This document shows, piece after piece, positions 22,999 to 34,484 of a DNA stretch of 64,000 nt. Source of the stretch: Armillaria gallica (taxonomy: Eukaryota; Basidiomycota; Agaricomycetes; Agaricales; Physalacriaceae); the NCBI GenBank assembly GCA_037576215.1, contig JBANDB010000018.1, forward strand, positions 930,001 to 994,000. Reading direction: 5' to 3'. The notes under the pieces were generated by a model that saw nothing but the letters and a program-made list of their open reading frames with translations, was not told the DNA's origin and did not search any database. Position numbers and translations under genes: made by a program. Within the stretch, counting starts at the first letter, position 1. Each line of letters opens with the position of its first letter.

Positions 22999-25243
22999 TT
23001 AAATCGCACGTACGATTTCTCCTCCTCCCATCGTGATCTTGGGTGTGGGCAGCATTCTTCCCCTGACGTGTAGCGGCGACATCGATATCTGCATGCTGCT
23101 CTCCTGGATGTATTTGGAGCCTTTGTACCCTTGGATCTGTTGGGGGCAATCGGTCATGCAGTCACCTGAGCTCGTTAGACTTGGGCTTACCGGAGAGGCG
23201 GTTCCCCGGCCGTTGCCACCATCCCCCACGATCCATTTGAGTTTTACATCATGGATCATGGTAGCAGAAGACATCATCTCGTTCGTGAGGTGGTTCGAGA
23301 GTTGCCCCTTATAAAATTGGCCTGGTAAGATGGTGCATAGCTCCGCAGGGTAGACTATTGGATGTGATGAGTCTTTTCTGGAAGTAACGACCCCGAACAC
23401 GTCGGGGAACTGTAAATGGATGGAGTGCGCAGATCGGAAGTATTCCTGGCGACCGGTCTACTCATGAAGTTGAAAGACTACGGGAAAAGGAGAACTTACA
23501 CCGACAGTCGTGGTATGCCCATCCCTCTCAAACTCGTACCGACCCCCCTTTATAACGAGTTCCTTGACAGTCTTCATGTGATTGTCCGGGGTTCGGCACT
23601 GGATTTCAAGGCCCTTGAGGAAAGCCAACAGGGAACGGAACTCGGCGTCTTTAGTGTGGAAGCACAGATCACGGACTTGGTGAGATCTCATATATGATAA
23701 GCTGACGTCGATGACATTCCCGCTCTGGTACATGGTAGTCGTTGTAACGTCGATATTGATAAGCATCTGGGTAGTTGAAGGGTGTACGGATCTGCGAAGA
23801 ACGCAAATTACTGCCTAGGTTTGACCGTCTATCCAACAATTTTGGTCACTGTAATGCGATGCATTCCTTGGGCGCCTTCTTGGACAGTACTTTGTTGCCT
23901 GTCGGACAGGCTTACTAGAAACTATTGCAGCCGCCGTCAGGAGCTTGCGAAAGAAATATCTGCGAAGGTGTGACTTACCGATCCTTTGTCACCAGAAGGT
24001 AGCTCAAGATCTTGTGACACGTACAGAAGCGCCTCTCCGTCGAACGTAGCCTTCGGGTAAAACACGGACGGCGCGATTTTATGTAGGAGTTTGTGGCAGA
24101 TGGTTTGCCGCATCTTGAATCCATAAATATGCGGACTGATGCCTCTGAAGGTCGAAAGCGGCATTGGTAGGAGGGAGAAGAATGTTTGCACTTTGAAAAG
24201 CGAAGGAGGTACCCGACTCTTGGGTAAGGTGATTCGACTGTTGGTCCACCTAGATGATCCCCTGCCTGCTAAGAATGGCCGATTCCTTCAGGTTTGGAAT
24301 TGAGCACCGGTCCGAAATAGAAAGACGATTCAAGGTCAGCTTCTTGATGCTGTTTTAACAGCGATGGAAAGGAGCTGAATATACGAAGTCGGAGTGCACG
24401 GTAGGACGGCATAATCTCCCTGATGTGAAACGAGAAACTCCAGGTCCTCCAACATAGCAGCCTCCTTCACGCAGGCGTAAAAATTCGAGCTGGCGTCGTC
24501 TTGTTTATGCACCAGTACGGTCACGGCCATCCTGACGAGCTGGGTAAGAGGCATCGCTCGAGCAAGTTCTTGCCACAGGACTATAGTCCCGCCAAATGTG
24601 AGGTCCTGGAGAAGGGGAGTTGAGGAAAGCAGATAACCGATGAGAAGGTTTGTAAAATCGGGCGTCAATAAACACAGACTGCGTATTAATGGGGTGACCC
24701 TGGGCCTCCTATGATGAGATTTACATGAGACCATCGGTGTGAATGGTGAGATCGATCCTCCCAGATAATACTTTCATCATCACCTGAACCAAGAAAGCGG
24801 GAAAGCATCACAGTGTAACGAGGACGAAATATTTTTATGCAGATTTAGAGTGGCAAATATCTGGATAGTGAAAGCAGATATTCGCGTAAATTCAACTGAC
24901 CGGAAGAGAGGTTATTGTAGCGCACAAAATGTACGATGGTCCATAAAAAACGGGAGAGTGCTCCCCTCCAATGATGACAGAGACAATCAAAAATCCAAGG
25001 GGTGATTTTCACGTCAGGTATGACCCTTGGGTCAAAGGACATTTGGAAGATGCGTAGCAAGACATCATTCGGAAGACACTGAACGGGCGCGAATATGGTT
25101 TGGAGATTCTTCAGATCGTGCACAGCAAGGTCGCGGTCGAGCCGCAGGGGAGCATTAGGTGGTGTATCCTGCGCCCGAAAATGTTCATTGCGGGCGACGA
25201 TCTCTGATTCAATAAAGTGTATGCGTCCCATTATTGAGGCCAC
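22999..25243 (-). pseudogene. F-box protein gene, probably decayed
   Basis: The first exon starts at 25243. It has the usual Agaricomycete lead (RDLAVHDLKNLQTIFAPVQC), then an F-box beginning LPNDVLLRIFQMSFDPRV and continuing CHHWRGALSRFLWTIVHF. A later exon begins DDESIIWEDRSHHSHRWSHV, matching the HS-x-RW motif that follows the F-box in these proteins. The frame then slips (about 24705) into LIRSLCLLTPDF, PLLQDLTFGG and ELARAMPLTQL, a leucine-rich region. More minus-strand leucine-rich pieces lie at 23937-24191 and 23458-23766. The slip and an in-frame stop after KTASRS suggest decay, though an unusual intron cannot be excluded. A living copy would recruit substrates to an SCF ubiquitin ligase. 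Confidence 0.6.
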
Positions 25244-25547
25244 AGTACTGCGTGCAGATCTTGTGGTGACTACCCCATAAGGTGTCCGAAAAAATATCGC
25301 TGCACATCACATGCTCGCGCGATGCCAGCCCACCGTGATCAAGAGTTAGAGCTTCGTCGACACACGGAAAGGGGAATGAAAGAGCTGATAGCGCAGTATC
25401 TACGACGCCCGCACTCGAAGGTCGAAGCAGAAGAATCCACAACGCCTACGCCTGGAGATACAGGAGCGGCTACAGCGACCTCTCGAACGGCACAGGTCTG
25501 TGTTCTGTACGGCGTGCTCCTTTAGGCGTTGAAAGCGATGAACACCA

Positions 25548-27706
25548 CAGTCGGGCGGTTGAATCGGACAACAAATAGCTCTTTGTCAGACCCTGTAGCG
25601 CCATCGTGATTCTCTGTACGCTCCATAACGCAGAATTCTTGAACGGCATGTAATGTGAGGCTCACACCGGAAGTTTGTGCGAAGGTGGCTCAGAGATTTA
25701 ACAGGATTTCCTCAAGATTACATTCGCGACGTCTAAGTACTCAAACGGCCTGCCGAGCTTCATCTTCTATGATAACAATTGTCAGCTAATTCGCCACGCC
25801 TGGATACGGGGAGGTGCTTACTATAACAAGACGGGGATAGCCGTAGAGACCCGGCATGCAAAATCCCACACAGAGAGACTAATGAGTTTTGTGGCAAATG
25901 GTGCCTTTCTTCGAGATTTCCAGGGCTGAAGAGGGGCTGGTCGCGATGAGAAGGTAGGACGGAGGTTCAACGCGTCCTCAGCGGAGCAAGCGAATGCCTG
26001 GTTTGGAAGAGAATCACCGATGCTGGTGCCGGAGGAGGTGCTCAGAGAGCAGGTCGCCCTAATATTGGAATAAACGTAGAGGTAATCGACTCTGTGGTAG
26101 GAGCGCCGCCATGAAATAACAGCAGAATCCCAGCGCCCACTTGAAGCACTCCGCTCTAGGCGTGGTAGGATCACCGTCATGGAATAACGGCCCAATCCCA
26201 GTGCACAGTGTGATGCTAGACCTCCAGCCATGAGATGAGCAGGTTAGGTCCAGTCATCCGAGCAAATACACCGCCGCCATGGGATGGCAGTTGGGTGGGA
26301 GTGCGTGAGATCGACATTACTTAGAGCCGGAAGCAACTTAGTGTAGTATTTGCACATGTTTGTATCTGAAGCTGTCGGAGTTTCAACCAGACAGGAAATT
26401 TTGCACCAAGTCCGAACCTCTTCACGACCAGCCCTATATTCAATGGCGCGGGACATTGCCAACTGAACGAGCCAAGGTTCCACTTTGGCGCCGTCTTTTG
26501 GCTCGTAAACTTCTTGCCAAGGTCCCACTTTGGCAGGGTTTGAATCTCCTGGTACCCAAACTCCTGCTAAGGTCCCACTTTAGCAGAGTTTGAATTGCGA
26601 ATTCACGGCTAAGATTCTGAGTCACGTACACGGTACGCTCACATACGAACCAGGATGATGTTGAAGCAGGCTGACACCTCTCCAGATTGCCACTATGTCT
26701 TACAAAGCGGGCGCGAGTCCTTCAACAGGCGCTGCTGCCACTTATCTTTTCGCCTAGTTGGTCTTATACTTGTCGGGCTGACATCGGAACAGTGTCTCCC
26801 TTCGAAATATTGTAAGCACCAAGGGCGGCGGGCAATTCGTCCTCTTGGGGACCGAGAGTCTTCCACCCATCCCGGTCGCCGTCACAGACCTACTCGATGA
26901 CTTTCCCCGCGATCCAAAAATCTATTTGGCATATACTTGGTCGGTGAACTCCATTTCGTATCAGGCGTTTGTTCCTGTAAATACCTACTCCGCCTGTCAA
27001 TGTCAGCTTTTGCGCTGTCTGAACTACACGCGGGGGAGCGTGCCTTTGGAATTGAAGGGGCAGAAATGGTACCTTTGTGAGGATATGTACAAGGATTGGC
27101 GGGTCCTCAAGATGGCACTGTTACGGCTGAGGGAGTTCTCACAATTTGCCACTACTGACTTTCACCCGAGAACTCGACTATCCAGCTGGCCCGAGCCCCG
27201 CCGGTACGGTTATGCAGGCGGTGATGGCAACCACACCAAGCTAGGCTGGAGGATCATGAACTCATGCGCGGCGTTCATCCTGGTTATGGCTGAAATCGCG
27301 TACAATTCAACCTGCCGGCCGAATTTCTGGGAGGAGGCGGTCTATCAGCACTTTGGTCGGCATATGACAGACCTACTGAAGGAAAGTTGGATGGCTCGTG
27401 ACGGAGAGGGCTACGATCCCCTACAATCTAAGAATGGGGACAATCGTCCACTGGAACGCGTGGGTCTGTTTGTGGATGCCGATAGGTGCCTGTTTGGTCG
27501 GGCAGTTCCATCAATGATTCGGGCGCGTATACCTCTGTGGATTATCTGGGGAAAGTGCCAGATACACGAATGCGGGTCTGTAGAGTATCGCTCACGACAA
27601 GGAGCCATATTATGAATTGATCTTGGAAAGAGCGGCTGCAGTAGTGTTGGGTCTGCGTCATAGGCTTGCTCACACAGTGGATGAGATGATGACGTCCCTG
27701 TGTAAC
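25548..27706. repeat. 2.16-kb duplicated module, copy 2
   Basis: Near-identical direct copy of 28-2192. The left flank (AAAGCGATGAACAC) differs from copy 1, and on the right the sequence continues GGGGCGTAAG into further coding-like DNA rather than repeats. The hairpin array and the frameshifted ORF are both present. Confidence 0.92.
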
Positions 27707-28175
27707 TGGGGCGTAAGATTGTCCACTTGCATACGAGTTCAAGGCTAACGCGAGGAGAGCGCATTCATCAGATCTGCTGAGCGCGTCCGATACCGAGTCA
27801 AGGGTTTTCAGCCAAACATGGAGGATTATCAGAGCTATGTTCGACGGCGACGACAACTATTTGAGATCAATGAGATCCTTCAGGCGGTTTTGAAGCACGG
27901 TGGCTTGATCTGGCGCCTAGCTGTGGGGATGGAACGTGAGCGATTCGAAGAAGTCGTCCTCAGCGGCCCATCGAGGAGAGTCATGCAGATCGGAGGCGGA
28001 AAGGAAGTGGGCTGGTTGTTGGTTGTTGGAGCGCTGACGACGAATCTCGGTATCTGCATCGGGGACTTCAAGTGCGAGAACCAGGCAGAGTGGAGGAAAT
28101 TTATCAAGCTGTGTCGCAATGCTCCTAAGGCTCGTGAAGCCTTCGAAAAGGATATTTTGTCTCATGGTGAGTTCG
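26845..28175 (+). pseudogene. Frameshifted conserved fungal hypothetical gene, copy 2 with extra 3' part
   Basis: Same protein as at 1331 (256-residue frame from 26845) with the same frameshift near the IPLWIIWGKCQ end. Beyond the module, the second frame continues as ELILERAAAVVLGLRHRLAH. It then stops and resumes as a plus-strand frame (27818-28175) with FEINEILQAVLKHGGLIWRL and VVLSGPSRRVMQIGGGKEVG. These segments appear to be later parts of one ancestral protein, so copy 2 is longer than copy 1 but still broken by at least two lesions. A run of Ts follows at about 28169. Function unknown. Confidence 0.6.
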
Positions 28176-28192
28176 TTTTTTTTTTTTTTTGA

Positions 28193-28640
28193 CGGCGACT
28201 GTAGTAACTAACGACAGGTTAGAAGTCTTACAGGCTAAATTCCGATGGAGATTTATCATCGAAAGTAAGAATATCTTCATTGATGAGTATAGTGCTTACT
28301 GATTGTCTACCGCAGTAAAACGTACCATACAGACAGACATAATATATCGTAGTTTTGGCTTTTTCCAACCGAGCGTCATAAGATGAGTTGAGGCGACAGA
28401 CGGCTAGTCTGACATGGAACGCCACAGGAACCATGTATGGTGTCTGAAGACCGCGCAACAGGAGAGTGCCTCAAGTCATGTCCCAAGGCAAGGTCGCTCT
28501 GAAGATGGCTGTGCAGCCATGTACTACGCATTCTGGTGGATGGAGACATTCATGGTAAGTTGTACTTTGTTTAGCTGGCCGTAAGTCCCGTTGTTAACCG
28601 CGTATCTATGTAGGGATGAGCGCCCGTTGTTCTGGTCTAA
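28193..28640. other. No supported gene
   Basis: Intergenic DNA after the copy 2 relic. A minus-strand 76-codon frame is present without motifs or splice support. Confidence 0.3.
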
Positions 28641-29570
28641 AGGCTGTATCTTTTCTCGAGGCTACTCTTAGGATAGAAGGCGTATGCTTAAGACTCGCCG
28701 AGTCAGAGGTTATACTCTCATCTTGAGATGATTGAGTATTGATTCATTGATTCATCAGGATGAGTGGGTGAGTGACCGACATATGCAGGCAGTGTATCGA
28801 ACGCCGCCTTCAGATGAACATCGTATACTGATGGGTCTCCATGGGCAAGGATGGCACGACCACCTAAGTCCAGGCTTGAAACTTCACGCCATAGGTGGGC
28901 GACGGTTTGTCTTAAGACGTCCTGGTGATCTCACTGGTGCACATTTAGACATGCCCACTTCTTTTTCGGGGATTTGTGTCTTCAGTGGTCTTCATTCGCT
29001 GGAAGCTCCGACGTCCTCAATGAAAGTGCACGCGTCGAAAAGTAAGTAAACCGGGATACCGAAGCGTAACCTTTTTTAAATTTATCTTCAGATTTTAGTA
29101 GGACTTGGTTGATCTATCTTGAGATTGCAAAGTATTGAACTACCGCTGTCTCCAGACTCGAATGGCATCTTGCCCGGGTGTCTTAAGACATACTCGCACA
29201 TTCACTTGGCCTGAAGGCGGAGACATTGGAAGATCTGGTGTGACGGGTGAGAATGTCGGCTTAAGACGATGCCGTGCCTTGGGGCGCAAAGAAGCCCACA
29301 GCACAGCAAGTGATATTCTCACTGTGAGTCATCGGGCCGTAGCCTCTTGAGAAAAGCCATTGATCAACACTTTCAGGTGGAGGGTATAGAACGTTTTAGA
29401 TGTCACATTATGCGGTGCCCGAACGCACAACGTCAATACCACTCTGTGAGTGTTCGTTCCGGCAGTCGCCACGCCTCAAAACAGAAGCATCTGAAGACGT
29501 TGGAGGGCGATGGCTCATCAAGAAGTTTGCGCAATCCACAGATGCGTTGTCTTAAGACATGCGCTAGAGA
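28641..29570. repeat. GTCTTAAGAC-rich dispersed repeat block
   Basis: CTTAAGAC boxes occur at about 28687, 28912 (GTCTTAAGACGTCCTGG), 29182, 29261 and 29553, several as full GTCTTAAGAC palindromes. The 28890-29050 part is homologous to 2223-2440 (GCCATAGGTGGGCGACG... through GTGCACGCRTCGAAAAGTAA). No gene is supported. Confidence 0.6.
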
Positions 29571-30245
29571 AGAGGTGCCCGTTGGAAGGGAGAGATGGAC
29601 CCATGATTCAAGGTAGTCGGAACTTGCAGCCTGTAACCTGGCGTACTATGTGCGTCCCCCATCTGAGGAACCCCTGGTCACCGTGGTCGGTGTCGCTGTC
29701 TGTTTCTTCAGTTTCCGTGACATTCTTGAACGCCTTCTGCTCATTGAAGTGGAAGTGCTGGCACGTCCGAGCGAGGATGAAGATGCTTTTGTAGGCAGTA
29801 TCGCCTTTAGTATATACCTTTGCATTACTTTTTCAAAAATTTCAGCTTCAAGCGTACCAGATCCGCCGTACATACCCATTTGCAAGGCAAATCATGATAT
29901 CAGACAAGTAAGGATCAAGTGCACAAGTCCAGCCAACCGTATCTGTGACTGAGAAACTTCTCTCGTAAGATGCACTGGCCGACCTCGCGCAAGATCGATT
30001 TGAAGGGAATTGCTGCCGTCAAAAACAGTACTCAGAAGTGCTGGACTAAGTTCCTTCGAAGTTAAGTACACAAGATGAGAGAACTCGGGGAGTGTTAAGG
30101 CACTCTGCATGTAGCATGCCGCTGCTACATTCAAGTCCCCCTGTCGTTATGTAATCGCCGCAACTCGTGAAAAGGCAATCAGTTTTGTTGCTCGTCTCAA
30201 TGATTTGGATCATACAGGATCACACAGCAAACATCCCAGCATCAT
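29571..30245. other. Possible minus-strand coding relic, unrecognised
   Basis: Minus-strand frames at 30134-29892 (SALTLPEFSHLVYLTSKELS) and 29885-29646 (MGMYGGSGTLEAEIFEKVMQ, then a Ser/Arg/Lys-rich tail) lie end to end and could be neighbouring exons. A plus-strand frame overlaps the second. No family is recognised. Confidence 0.25.
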
Positions 30246-30470
30246 TTGGTGGTCATACAAATGCAGCGGGCTCTCATACTACTGAGTATCCCAAAAGCAT
30301 CCCACCAAAGCAAGAAAGTTATAACATATCATCCAAGGTCAACTGAATATCTTACTAAATCACCAGTCATCACACAGGTTCACACTGACTATCTCGTTCT
30401 CACACTTTCTCACACTTGGTCATGCAGAATCACACAAATCAACAGTGGTTTGTGATTTTTGTCCAGTAAA
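30246..30470. repeat. Short TCACAC/CACAC-rich tract
   Basis: TCACAC recurs irregularly between about 30220 and 30440 (for example TCTCACACTTTCTCACACTT). A degenerate simple-sequence tract with no coding support. Confidence 0.4.
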
Positions 30471-30889
30471 GACTCTCATAGTGGCCCTTGGAAGTATTGC
30501 GTAATCAATTGATTGATGTTGAGAAGCTTCTCCAGGGCCTCCCAGGATCTGATACTTGGAAGCTGTAACCCTGGTCAGATACAGCTAGCGTGAAGAAAGT
30601 TGGTAGGGGGCCTACCTGGGCCGATGAACTATAGGTATTAGCAGAAGTGAATTCACCAGTATTTCTACTGACGTGTGCTTCACCATCCGTGAAATCGCCG
30701 GCAATTGATCAGTAATCTATCATGGACTTCCATACCGTTTGAGCATTCATGGAACGCCGCAATTATGTGATGACACTCCGATGAGAGTGGGCAAGTGAGG
30801 AAAACAAAAAGCAAATAGATAGCGGAATAAGAAAAAGGTACTTGTTGTAGTCCGGACAGTCTACGTCACGTTTACGACTATCAGCCTGC

Positions 30890-32920
30890 CTACCGCACCT
30901 CAAGCATCGCTACTCCTGTAGCACCCTCCCTTCAGTATCCTACTATCGAAACAGAGATAGATAAGATACTCACCATTGCGGACAATAACCTTATAATCAA
31001 ACAAAACCCGCAGGAGGACATCGGAGTCATCACCCTGCCCCGAATGAACTTTATTCCAAAGGGCTTGAACCAGGATACTTACCTGGCTCAGAGCCGACGA
31101 TGACCATTCGTCGGAATGCGTGATCGCGACATTAACATGCGGGTGCTGTAAGTGAGGTGTGAGACGAGCTGACTATCGCAAGCAGGAAAACGAACAGTAT
31201 CCAGGATGAACTCATTGATCTTCGCACATGGGTTAAGAAGTTCGGTCTATGATACGCTTACAATGATTATCCAAGGAAAGGCATGTAGGATGTTACCTGT
31301 GGTTGGAAGGATCTAGCTATTTCTGTGAGATCCGCTTGTCCTCTGCTCAAAGTTTCTCGGGCCCAGGTGCTGGACTGTCCTCGAATTAGGCCGAACTGTT
31401 GATATAGCAGCAACCAACTTACGCTACTGGTATCATTATCAGTCTCGAGATCGGAATGATGACGTTCCGTTGGGCCACGCATTCCCGCGTCCGAAGGCAA
31501 AGCGACACCCTCCACTTGCTGATCAAGTCCATGAGACAACGAAGCTTGAACACGATCTGGAAGTCCTACATAACGCCGAAATGACGGAAGACTTTGGCCA
31601 TCGCGTGCTGGAGGCTTTACGCAGACTAGAATCAGAAACGGTCATGGTATGAAAAGCACCAAGCTTACAAAACTGTAAGGGGATAACGTAGCGCTATCCT
31701 TTGTAAGTTTCATCATGTCGCTGCTAGTTATTTGGTGTTGGTTTTCAGCGCTATTGCCTGTAAATTTCGTCATGTTGCTGAGGTCCCCATAATAAGGGTA
31801 TTGGTATTTTGGTTGCCAGTACATTTCGAGTTCCAGTTTCACATCTTCAATGATTCTATTGCACTGAGTACGAGCACCTGCGTTTTCCTACGATTTCCTG
31901 TCAACGAATAGTTATTCCATGAACGAAAAAGAACCTACGTCGACGTTGGCATCCTGGTATTGCTCTGACTTAATAACAGGCTGCTTCTAATTAGCGGAAT
32001 AGAATGAGCCGATGGTGGATTGAACAGTAGGTAAGAAGGACGTCATACCGGTATCACCCTCTTCCTCTTCGCTGGCTACAACATGAAAGCAATGAGACAG
32101 TGTACGCAGACCGGTTCAATAGATAAAGGAGTTCTAGCATTGAGCGGAAGGCTTACCCGTTGAGCGTAGGACTCCCAGGACTTCTGAGGCTGAGGCTCAG
32201 CCTATGACCTACGCCTCAACATAAATAACAGAGTAGTATCAAAAGGACCCACCAGTTCCTGGAAGGGTGATGCTGAGTGTACATCTGACCAGGCCCCTGA
32301 TAGCCCGCCGTATTCCGTACGAACACGGTCATTATATATGACTTCAAATCCACCTCCGGCGGAGCTCGGGGATTGGTTCAAAGGTGTTCCTGGCTGCTGC
32401 TGATGCTGCTGATAGTTATGAGTGACCCCTCCTGTGGTTACGTCATGTTTATTGATAGTGGGGGGCGGTGTCGGGGTCCACCTAGGTGCACTAAATGCAG
32501 TTACTGTACTCGCCCTATCCTATAATGCAATTGGGTGTAAAAAAAGCGGAACGGGATCACGAACTAGCGTACCTTGAGCTCGAACTCATCCTCAAGGACT
32601 CCATTTTCGGAACTTACGCTAGGAGTGGCATCAAACTCCGTGGGGGCAACAAACGGGGTAGCGAAATCGGAGCCGGCATATGGATCTGCTGATGGAACAC
32701 CGGGCACGCCAAAAATATCATCATTATCGGGGGCCCAGTACGCTGGACCTTGGAGAACCCTTGGCTGCTGAGAGGGAGCATTATTGCTGGTCCTCATCCT
32801 GCCAAGACGGCGCTGTTCTTCGTTATAATCTGTATCCCATCCATCAGCAGATTGGGGAAAAAATTGCCGAGGATTGCGGCGATCACGATCCGGCGGAATT
32901 CTCCTCCGCCTTGTCAAGGC
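30890..32920 (-). CDS. Unrecognised multi-exon, probably nuclear protein
   Basis: Many short minus-strand segments with canonical splice sites keep frame. They are an Arg/Asp-rich start (RRIPPDRDRRNPRQFFPQ), QQHQQQPGTPLNQSPSS, GFEVIYNDRVRTEYGGLSG, a short basic PAKRKRVIP that could be a nuclear localisation signal, KQPVIKSEQYQDANVD, NRIIEDVKLELEMYWQPKYQ, GQSSTWARETLSRGQADL, HVNVAITHSDEWSSSALSQ, GDDSDVLLRVLFDYKVIVRN and a last exon ending GVAMLEVR with the stop at 30890-30892. The joins HSDEWSSSALSQ|GDDSD and VRNG|GATGV are clean. The true 5' exon was not found; the frame at 32917 lacks an ATG. No domain is recognised. The overall look (Gln/Ser-rich, basic patch) suggests a regulatory or chromatin protein, which is inference. 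Confidence 0.5.
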
Positions 32921-33189
32921 GTTACAAGTCCATATAACAGAGGCAAAATGTTGTGCTCTGTCTGTAGGCCATTATAATTCCGCACAATAATAACTTGGGT
33001 TTCAAGATTTCATGGAATTATTTCCTGCCCATGTATTACTACTATAAGCTCAATAAAATGGGGTCTGGCTTGTACAGGATTTCTTGTAAACTGGTAGTAG
33101 TGATTGAATTTTACTTTTGGATCTCAAAAATCGCAACACATCAATATTCTATTTACTACAAGTCAGCAAACCTCATATCTGTGATGTCA

Positions 33190-33874
33190 AAGTAATTCGA
33201 CTTCTATCGATCCATCGGAATTGGTGCCTTCTTTGGGAAGCTCCTCGCCTTCGTCTTCTTCACCTTCCTCTGTATCTTTGTCCATGGCGTCTTCATCGTC
33301 TGACTGGTCCGCCGGTTCTCGTTTGAAGTTCAGGCCTGCCTAAACATCTAATCGTATACTGGGTTCACACTGCACAGCAGTTCTTGTAAATGAGTTCTCA
33401 ACCACATCCCTGGCGCGCTTCAGGGAAAAACGGAGGCAGGAGCAAGGGATAGAAGTCCGTCATTCAAATTTCAGAGAATAAGCTGAGAAGAGACAAAGTG
33501 CATGGCATGAAAAAACGGCATGCTACGTTGATTCCGAGTCGGAGATCTTGCGATCACCGAATCAACGCGTCATGCACCACGTGATGGTTCGTGTTTTCGC
33601 AGAGGCCCATTGGGCTAGATACGACCACTCTGCCTCTAGGCCCATTCTTCTCCGATGCAGACCTCTTCTTCCGAGCCCGGAACTCGACCGTGATGAGTTC
33701 TTCCAATATAAATACAGTCCGAAGCGCTATCGTCTCGGCTCTCAAGCAATGTACCATCACCTTCCCAAGAATTGCTCGGATCCTCTCATCCTTCAACGCA
33801 TCAAGTTCAGCTAGTGGTATCTTGAGGTGGATTGTAGAGTTGGAGGTGGTGGTGGTGGTCGCATTGAAGGGCAT
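33190..33874 (-). CDS. Small acidic-tailed protein, unrecognised (model uncertain)
   Basis: A minus-strand ATG at 33874 opens a frame with LKIPLAELDALKDERIRAIL, followed by CLRAETIALRTVFILEELIT. About 200 bp further, a separate frame encodes REPADQSDDEDAMDKDTEEG and an acidic tail ending SIEVELL with a stop at about 33194. The two could be exons of one small gene, but I could not find a convincing intron joining them. Function unknown. Confidence 0.3.
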
Positions 33875-34484
33875 TCAAGCCAAGCATCAGTGAGTTCGAT
33901 AATGGCTCTCTCCTTGGGATTCGTTCTATAGCATCAATTTAGGGAATTGTTCAAGCCGATGAGGACAGAGGTGTGCGGCGTGCCCTTACCCATGCAATCA
34001 CTTTGATAGTGTCCGGAGCGCCCCTGGATGGAAGGTCTGGCGTCAACAGATCGAGGTGAAATTTCTTTTCCTACAGTCCCTTCCTTACAGTGACTCCGGG
34101 AAGTGATTGGCTGCGACGAGGGAGGAGGAGGAGCGGGAAAATACAGTATAAATTTGAGGCCACTTTGTGTAAACAGTAGCGTCGTTGTATTATATGTATG
34201 TTCACTGTAATAATAAATTTATGATTTCAAGTCTCTCCAAGCCTCTAAGAGTGGAAATATGCGAAGTATATATGCCTCAGCAACCTAAATACTACTAGCT
34301 GCTACGAGCCCGCTCTAAGACAATGCTCATGTTAAAGTTATACTGGCCTACGGTATCAAATAATTGTACCAATACCTTTCGAAGCCTGATATGCATTGTC
34401 GATATCGGAAATATTCATAAGGGTACATGTAGAATTATCATTTTTCCACGCTACATACGGGCATATAATGCTGGTGCAATTATT
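33875..34484. other. Intergenic, no gene seen
   Basis: AT-rich with no continuous frame carrying motifs. It should hold the 3' UTR of the minus-strand gene that ends at 34485. Confidence 0.35.

Noticed and set aside
28..27706. Direct 2.16-kb repeats as long terminal repeats of a giant retrotransposon
   Set aside because: No TG...CA ends, primer-binding site, polypurine tract or gag/pol genes between them, and the repeats themselves contain a cellular-type gene relic.
28165..28195. T-run near 28169 as another retroposon tail
   Set aside because: The neighbouring sequence does not match the CTCTGCATTTAATTAAC end of the other two copies and no target duplication was seen.
30220..30470. Repeated CACAC/TCACAC boxes as a CRISPR-like or telomeric array
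   Set aside because: Boxes are too short, irregularly spaced and without constant repeat length; not a CRISPR (eukaryotic context) and not the TTAGGG-type telomere.
31470..31652. Plus-strand ORF with a coiled-coil-like LEHDLEVLHNAEMTEDF segment
   Set aside because: The minus strand over the same bases has consistent splice sites and continues a longer gene model.
33548..33893. Overlapping plus-strand ORFs opposite the small minus-strand gene
   Set aside because: Val/Ser-rich translation without motifs; judged shadow frames.
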